Shown one piece after another: positions 57,333 to 64,000 of a stretch of DNA of 64,000 bases. The notes beneath the pieces were generated by a model. The model was not told the DNA's origin, searched no databases, and saw nothing but the letters and a program-made list of their open reading frames with translations. The stretch lies in contig PDUO01000021.1 in NCBI GenBank assembly GCA_003008705.1, forward strand, positions 932,766 to 996,765, in the 5' to 3' direction. Made by a program: the position numbers and the translations under genes. This stretch comes from Pezicula radicicola (Eukaryota; Ascomycota; Leotiomycetes; Helotiales; Dermateaceae). How positions within the stretch are numbered: the stretch's first letter is position 1; every line of letters begins with the position of its first letter.

Positions 57333-58970
57333 TCAGCCCATCGCTACTGGTGCTACTGGTGGCCCAGGGCCAGATTTTTTCTTTTCTTTCTTAGCCCAGC
57401 GCAGTCCACACGCATTGCATAATGTCTTTGGTCCACTTGGGCCCTTTCGCCATTCAGGGGAATCAAGAGTACCTTAAATGTGATTTAGTCATCTTACTTT
57501 GAATCATGAATTGATGAGGATAAATCAACTTACCACAATCTGTACACACATACTCGTCAGGCACTTTGGTCTTCTTTTTCTTGTCTCCTGCCCGTGCCTC
57601 CTTATCTATTGGGATTGCGATTCCGGCGTCGCCTCTAATTAGAGCAGGACTCATGTCACCAGTACTGATGCCCTGACTGCGTTCTCCATCTTGATACCGC
57701 AGACCAGTAAGCATCTCAATGGTCTCTATGTGCGTAGCGCCTTCGTAGCGTGCCATCTTGTCGTTTATAGAATCTGGCTTACTACTAGCATTTACATCTT
57801 CGAGGTTCTGCCGAGTGAGTGCAGTATTGATGGCGGTGGGTTTGGCTGGAGGAGGCATTGCCAGAACGTCTGGATTAGTCACATCACGGCCCATAGACGC
57901 TGTGTTTGTTGTGCTACCGTCTGTTTCCTCTGTCATGACATCCGAACGGGCTTCTTGCTTCTTCTGCCAATGCCTTTGCGCATCTTCGGCATCTTCAGCT
58001 TCCTCCCTTTTCAGGTCATTAATTCGCCTCGTTAATCGCTCATTCTCAATCTTATGCTCTAAGAAAGAATCAAGAAGCGCCGCATTTTTAGTCGGATACG
58101 GACGGGCCATCATAAAAAATCCTCGGCAGAAGCCCGCTGCGTTGTTAGGTCCAAAGGCAGCGGCCTCAGACGTAAGATGCGGATGGCCGTGTGACTCGAA
58201 AATTGTGTAACTATCATCCTTCTTGCGAAAGCGGTAGAAGAATCGCAATGGGTTCCCAGTCGCTATCGATTCATTAAACTCTCTCACAAATATGCCGCTA
58301 TCATCGGGATGTATGAAGTCGACAATGAAGTGCCCAACTAATTCATCTTGTGAATAACCCGTCAGGCTATTGCCGCTTGGTGATATGTATATTATGCGGC
58401 CATCAGGTGTCAGAATATGCAAAAAGTCCTTGAGCTCTTCTACCACCCGTTGGGACCAGTTCCTCCTCTTTGTGAACTCTGTCAGTGTGCTCCCGCCCCC
58501 AAGAATAGACTGAGCGCCAAACCCAGTGGGCAGAGGGCCCGCGCCAGCACCGCTCACAGGAATATCAACATTGTTGCGATCGCTTGTCTCAGTATCCTCC
58601 GCACGTTCGTGACCATTCTGGGGAACGGAGGTATTTAGTGGCGAGTAGGATCTCCGCCCTTGTCCGGCTCCATCATCTAGATTATTCGTGTTGACTTCGA
58701 GGGGCGCCATTGGCATGTTGTCAAAGTCCTCGAGTATACCGTCTTCCAGCATGCCGGTCATCGAGGTATCGTGGGCATTATTACCATTCTAAGTACAAGA
58801 CATCAGTTAGGTGTAGATGATAGATTACTAGCTATAGAAAGTACCTGCAGGACCGAGAGGCTTCCATTTCCAGGCAGTCTATTCATCCCCTCCATCCCAT
58901 TCATCCCATTCACCATATAGTACATCGTAGACGGATCCATGGAAGCCAGATTATTCATGCCCTGCGACAT
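57333..58970 (-). CDS. wc-2: White collar 2 (WC-2), PAS/GATA blue-light transcription factor
   Basis: Partner of the photoreceptor WC-1 in the white collar complex, controlling light responses and often the circadian clock. Exons 58970-58845, 58788-57534, 57472-57333 (506 aa). A Met/Asn-rich head is followed by one PAS domain ([60 protein letters not shown]) and a coiled segment ([20 protein letters not shown]). A basic stretch ([13 protein letters not shown]) leads to a C-terminal GATA zinc finger, CTDC-x18-[40 protein letters not shown]. The last intron cuts the finger just after its second Cys. The x18 loop marks the plant/WC-2-type GATA finger. I start at the ATG at 58970. Confidence 0.96.
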
Positions 58971-59296
58971 GTTGGGCTGCTTCTGTCGCAAGCCGAAGGC
59001 ACATTCCAGAAGGACGGAGGGGATTTCCTCAGAGTTAAAAGGCTTTTATTTAAAGGTAGATCATGAGAAATATATCGCGTTGCGGAGCTGAACCTCTCTG
59101 CTCTGAAATTCGACCATTCGAGGCCGTCGCCCGAAATCGTCATATGGCCAATCACGTGATCAGGCTAATAGCGCGCGTCCCTCAATCGCGTCTTCCCTCC
59201 CCAAAGCTAAAAGGCAACCATCTTTCCTCTTCTCAACTCAAACAAAACAAAAACAACAACAACCACCCATACAGCGAACCCCATTCCCCCATCTGC
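58971..59296. other. Shared divergent promoter of wc-2 and RAD50
   Basis: About 326 bp between the two start codons. Holds a TCACGTGA palindrome and an A/C-rich tract (AACAAAACAAAAACAACAAC near 59245) just before RAD50. Confidence 0.6.
59152..59159. promoter_or_regulatory. TCACGTGA palindrome
   Basis: Perfect palindromic E-box immediately followed by TCAGG, in the wc-2/RAD50 divergent promoter. A GATC core overlaps its right side. Binding by a Cbf1-like or other bHLH factor is inference. Confidence 0.35.
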
Positions 59297-62200
59297 ATGA
59301 TACTGGCGCTAGTAGCGCAATCGCAGGCAACATGTAAGCAAAGATCCTTCCTCTGCATCAAACCATTTAAAGCTAACAGAAACTAGGTGTAAGTATCCCA
59401 ACATGCGCCGTGTTCAAGTCACCCCCACTGACAGACAATTATCATAGCTAAGATAGACAAGTTGTCCATACTGGGGTAAGTGGCCCTCCCATTCCTGACA
59501 TGACCGTGTACTGATCTGCAATCTGCACCAGCATTCGGTCCTTCTCCAACGTCCATCACGAAACCATACAATTCGATACGCCTTTGACCCTCATCGTTGG
59601 CTTCAATGGTTCAGGCAAGACCGTACGTTGCCTTGTCTATGATCAACTTTGTGCTGAGACTGACACACAAACCAGACCATTATTGAATGCCTCAAATATG
59701 CTACCACCGGACAACTTCCACCAAATAGTAAAGGTGGTGCCTTCATACACGATCCTAAGGTAAGGCATAGTCTCCTGCGCGATGTACATACTCCATTCTT
59801 ACTGGCGATAGCTATGTGGCGAAAAAGAAGTGATGGCACAAGTCAGACTCTCTTTCAAAGGCGCTACCGGGTCGCGGCTCGTGGTCACAAGAAGTCTACA
59901 GTTGACAGTTAAGAAGGCTTCTCGTTCTATGAAGACTCTAGAGGGTAGCCTTCTGATTATAAAAGATGGAGAGAGGACTACCTTATCCAAGCGCGTAGCC
60001 GAACTCGATTCACTAGTTCCGCAGTACATGGGCGTGACGGAAGCCATTCTAGATTCGGTCATATTCTGTCATCAGGACGAATCTTTATGGCCAATGAGCG
60101 AGCCGGCAGCACTCAAGAAGAAGTTCGACCAAATTTTCGAGGCGCAGAAATATACCAAGGCGATCGAGAACATCAAGACTTTAAAGAAGGCGCAAGGCGT
60201 AGAATTGGGGAAACTCAAAATCTATCAAGAAACGGAGAAAGCAAACAAGGAGAGAGGTGAACGGGTGGAGAAGAAGGGATTAGACCTAGAGAGTGAGATT
60301 GCTGAGCTGCGTATACAAGCAGAAAAAATGGGCAAAGATATCGAGGCCTTACGTATAGAATCTGGGGAAAAGTATGCGCGAGCAAAGGAGGCTTTAGGCA
60401 TTGTGAACGAGCTCAAGGCCAAGAGAGAGTACGCAGCCATCCTACAGCAGAACCTCGACGATCTCAGTCCTCATCTTGATGAGCTTCAAGAGACTGATCA
60501 GTGGTTGGAAACGACGTTGGCAAAATATGAGGAACGAAAGGCCCAGTTGGAGGATGAGAAAGAAGCTGTCCGGGCGGATTACGGAGAGCTGCAAACTCAA
60601 ATACGACAGTCGCAGGAGAAGATGTCAAAAAAGCTCACCGAGCGAGGGCAGCATCAAGCTGAGAAGGAAAATCATGAGACGCAACTTAATCTACGAGCTC
60701 AATTGGTCAAAGAAGCAGCACAGCGTCATGCTATACGTGGCTATGATGGCGACCTCGACCAATCACAGATCAGTGACTTTGTCGAACGTGTCCGTAAGGC
60801 ATCCCGGGATAAGGACCGAGAGCTGGAGCGCATACGAAAGGCAACAGACGACGAATTACGCCAAACGCAGATTGCAGTCACAGAACTAGAGAATCGTCGG
60901 AGCGCCCGAACCCAAGACAGAGTTGCTGCCAACCAGGCTATCAAAGACAATGACAAGGCAACAATTAAGATTCAAGGAGATGTGGATGCCATTAGAGTTG
61001 ATGAAGGCGGGAGAGCTGTTCTTGAGACTTCGCTGAAGAACTACAAAGATCAGCTTCAAACAGCTACTGCTGACTTCGAAGCCCAGGATTGGGACAAGCA
61101 ACTGAGAACTGAGAACAGCAAGTTGCATGAGCTTGAGAATGAGCTTCGACGTCTGAGAGAGGAGCTTCTCCAGAGCAGTCGCCTTGCCAAAGACCGCGCA
61201 TCTCTCGAATTAAAGAAGGACGGGCTTAAGAAACTTCAGCAAAGCCTAGATACAATGGTAGCGACATACGGGGGCCAATTAAATTCAATACTTGGTCCAG
61301 ATTGGCAACTGGATAGCCTTGAGCGAGATTTTCAAGCTATCCTGGATGAGAAGAATCGATCTTTCACAGATGTCAAGAGTCAGCAGGAAGAGATAAGCCG
61401 GGAACATTCAACTGCACAATTCAAGTGCGCAAACCTCAAAGATACCATCAAGAAGAAAGAGGGTGAGGTTAGAAGATCTCAAGCCACGGTATTGTCGTCT
61501 ATCACAACTCCAGAAGGAGACCCTATCAAAAGCATTGATGACTTTGAAGAGAACTTAAATGAAGTACAAGAGTCAATCAACGAAGCAGAACGAGATATCG
61601 CGAACTACGAGTATGTCTCGGGGTTCTATACCAAGTCCCTTGAGGTTGTAGAGAAACACGACAAATGCAAGCTTTGCGACCGAGCATTCGTCGACTCTAA
61701 AGAGCGAGCCTTAGCGAAGAGCAGGCTGCATACCTTGATTGCCAAGTATGCCAAAGATCAGATAAATGACACAATAGCAACTCTCCAGGATCTTAAGGCA
61801 ATTTTACCAAAAGCCTTGGCTGCGCGCTCTGAGTACGAAACATATAAGAAGCTATCCCAGACCGAAATCCCAGCGCTCAAGGAGGAGCTTAGGAAGAGTG
61901 AGATTTCCAAGGTGACGCTATTAGAGCGCCTCACTCAGCAGGACAACATTGTTGCTGAACACAATTCTTCTAAGACTCAAGTCGACGGGCTTAAGAAGAC
62001 GGTGGACACCATTTCGCGACACAGAAGTGATATGTCAAATTACGAAGCAGACATAGCGAGGATCTCCACACAGCAAAAACTTTCAGGGAGCACATTAACA
62101 GTGGATGAGCTGGAAGAACAGTCCAGCGCCTGCGACGAAAAGATCCGAGCCCTTAAAGGCAAGATAGCTAAGCTCACGACCGATAGAGAGCGCGCTCAAA

Positions 62201-63597
62201 GATTGATGAACCAATTGGAGCTAGATCTTAGGGATGCGCAGACCCAACTTAGCAACACTGGCAACCAGCTTGAGAAAAAGCAAAATCTTCTCGCTCGCAT
62301 TGAAGAACTTCGAGAAATTAACATGCAGCAACGAGATGCTATGAAGCGGGCGGATGTCGACCTTGAAACTTTAGGCCCCCAGTTAGCAACAGCAACTGCT
62401 CAACACGAGGCAGCTAAGCAGCGCGGTCGAGATAGGGAAAAGGAGATCCATGACGAACAAAAGAAACTGGCCGACACAGTGAACAAATTCAAAATGGTCG
62501 AGGATGCCATTGATAAGTACATTGATGGTGGTGGTCCGGAAAACTTGGAGTCTTGCCAAAAGACCATTAGAGCCCTCGAGAAAGACCAAAAGACTAAGGA
62601 AGCCGAACTCTCAGAACTCACATCAAAAGCCAACGAGTTGGCAAGAAAGCTTGCAGATAGCGAGCGTTACGAGAGAAGTATCCATGATAATTTGCAACAT
62701 CGAAAGCACATGCGGAATCTCCAAACTGTGGAAAATGAAATCGCTGAGCTAGAGCAGCGAAATGTCACAGACGACTACGAACGTCTCAGTCGCGAGGCAG
62801 AGAAGGTAGAGTTTAAATACCAGAAACTCACTGCAGAAAGAGGCCAAGTAGCCGGCACCATGAACGCCAAAGACGCTGAGCTAACTCGTTACTTGCGAGA
62901 ATGGGAACAAGACTACAAAGATGCCGCAAAGAACTACCGCAAAGCACATATGAAGGCCGAGACAACGAAGGCCGCTGTCGAAGATCTGGGACGCTATGCA
63001 GCTGCTTTAGACGCAGCCATCATGAGATACCACAGCCTGAAGATGGAAGAGATCAATCGCATTGCTGGTGAACTCTGGCAAAGCACTTACCAAGGCACTG
63101 ACATTGATACGATCCTGATTCGGTCGGAAAACGAAAATTCTACGACCAGCCAGAGAAACTACAACTATCGGGTATGCATGGTCAAGCAGGATGCTGAGAT
63201 GGATATGCGTGGCCGCTGCAGTGCTGGGCAGAGAGTCCTGGCCAGTATCATTATTCGGCTGGCTCTTGCAGAGTGCTTTGGTGTCAAGTGCGGTGTAAGT
63301 TACCTCTTCCCAGACTTTTAGATCAACGCTAACGGTGATTCCAAGATTATCGCCCTCGATGAACCAACCACCAATCTCGACCAAGACAACATTAGGAGTT
63401 TAGCCGAGTCGCTTCACAACATTATCAGAATCCGTCGACAGCAGCAGAATTTCCAGCTCATTGTCATTACGCACGACGAGGAGTTCCTGAAGTACATGAA
63501 GTGTCCCGAGTTCACTGATAACTATTGGCGAGTGAGCCGAAATCAACAACAGAAAAGTACGATTGTGCAGAACTCGGTTTCTGAGATTATGGGATGA
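59297..63597 (+). CDS. RAD50: RAD50, SMC-like ATPase of the Mre11-Rad50-Nbs1 complex
   Basis: DNA-end tethering ATPase for double-strand-break repair, checkpoint signalling and telomeres. Exons: 59297-59333, 59448-59475, 59532-59622, 59676-59759, 59812-63294, 63346-63597 (1324 aa). Motifs: [14 protein letters not shown], Walker [50 protein letters not shown] (Q-loop), a very long coiled coil with the zinc hook [12 protein letters not shown] (Cys699 and Cys702), signature [20 protein letters not shown], Walker [10 protein letters not shown] and [20 protein letters not shown]. The 5' end is the doubtful part: the first exon gives [12 protein letters not shown] before SKIDK. A more usual MSKIDK start would need a split start codon (AT|GTAAGC at 59332). 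Confidence 0.94.
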
Positions 63598-64000
63598 AGA
63601 CATAGGGTGTTATCGCGGGCTGCATTTTGGGGACATTTGTCGGAGTTTTGGCTGGAGTTTTGCTGGGAGACGTCAAGAAGGTAGGCAGGGATATTATGGT
63701 GGATGGAGCACCAGGAGGGTTTATTTTCAGGGAGATGGCCCATCATGCGTGCATGGCTTCAGGCGTTGGCATTTGGCATTTGGCATTTGGCATTGGCTGG
63801 CATGGTGTCGGCGTCGGCGAGAAGCAGCCGTGGCTAATCAGAGGTAATTTTGGGCAACAAGAGTAAAGCCCTTTATTATCTCTCATCTCTCTCTTCTCTC
63901 CCCTGAATGTGCTTGCAGCCTCCTTCGTACACAGCCTTGAAGTGGTGGACGTGATCTTTGCATGAGTCGTGACTGGGCAATCGGGTAAAGCGGAGCTGGT
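63598..64000. other. 3' region of RAD50
   Basis: No supported gene. Contains four direct GGCATTT-type heptamers near 63767-63796 and a CT-rich tract near 63,880-63,900. Confidence 0.45.

Noticed and set aside
1..64000. tRNA, 5S rRNA, CRISPR array, biosynthetic gene cluster
   Set aside because: No B-box-like GGTTCRANYCC with a matching A box was seen, no regularly spaced repeat array, and no polyketide or peptide synthetase domains.

Overview
The window is nuclear DNA of a filamentous ascomycete. The evidence is dense protein-coding genes on both strands, short GT-AG introns (mostly 40-115 bp), a white-collar-2 photoreceptor partner, a Csn12-type PCI protein, a GID-type ubiquitin ligase subunit, a D-xylose reductase, and one decayed gene whose CAA codons have turned into TAA, the mark of repeat-induced point mutation (RIP). 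Gene structures and remembered protein similarity suggest Leotiomycetes, but that placement is inference. I found no tRNA, rRNA, CRISPR array, phage gene or intact transposon.

Layout. 1-5.2 kb: N-terminus of a GT28-type sterol glucosyltransferase-like gene (-), Sec61 beta (-) and a Psr1-like phosphatase (-). 5.2-7.8 kb: long gene-free stretch. 7.8-12.5 kb: peroxisomal ABC transporter (+) and a single-pass secreted-domain membrane protein (+). 12.5-17 kb: minisatellites, then a large protein kinase with a proline-rich tail and a finger (-). 18-24.3 kb: xylose reductase (+), SDS22 (-), an alpha/beta hydrolase (+) and a ZZ-like zinc-finger gene (+). 25-34.4 kb: BTB protein (+), CSN12 (-), ribosomal protein eL20 (+), SRA-YDG protein (+) and a J-domain protein (-). 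34.4-37.9 kb: gene-poor stretch with a RIP-like short-chain dehydrogenase pseudogene and short repeats. 37.9-49.7 kb: cyclase-family enzyme (+), mitochondrial lysyl-tRNA synthetase (-), TIM10 (+), STB6-like protein (-), RMD5/GID2 (+) and PSY4/PP4R2 (-). 51-63.6 kb: UPF0658 Golgi membrane protein (+), peroxisomal enoyl-CoA hydratase (-), RidA (+), an unknown 442-aa protein (+), WC-2 (-) and RAD50 (+).

How genes relate. Most are unrelated housekeeping genes, as is normal in fungi. Links worth noting are: two peroxisomal proteins (ABC transporter, and hydratase ending in AKL); phosphatase regulators SDS22 (PP1), PSY4 (PP4) and the Psr1-like enzyme; WC-2 and RAD50 sharing a 0.33-kb divergent promoter with a TCACGTGA palindrome; and hydratase and RidA sharing another divergent promoter with the same palindrome. 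Exon boundaries were derived by hand from splice consensus, reading-frame phase and family conservation. No similarity search was run.
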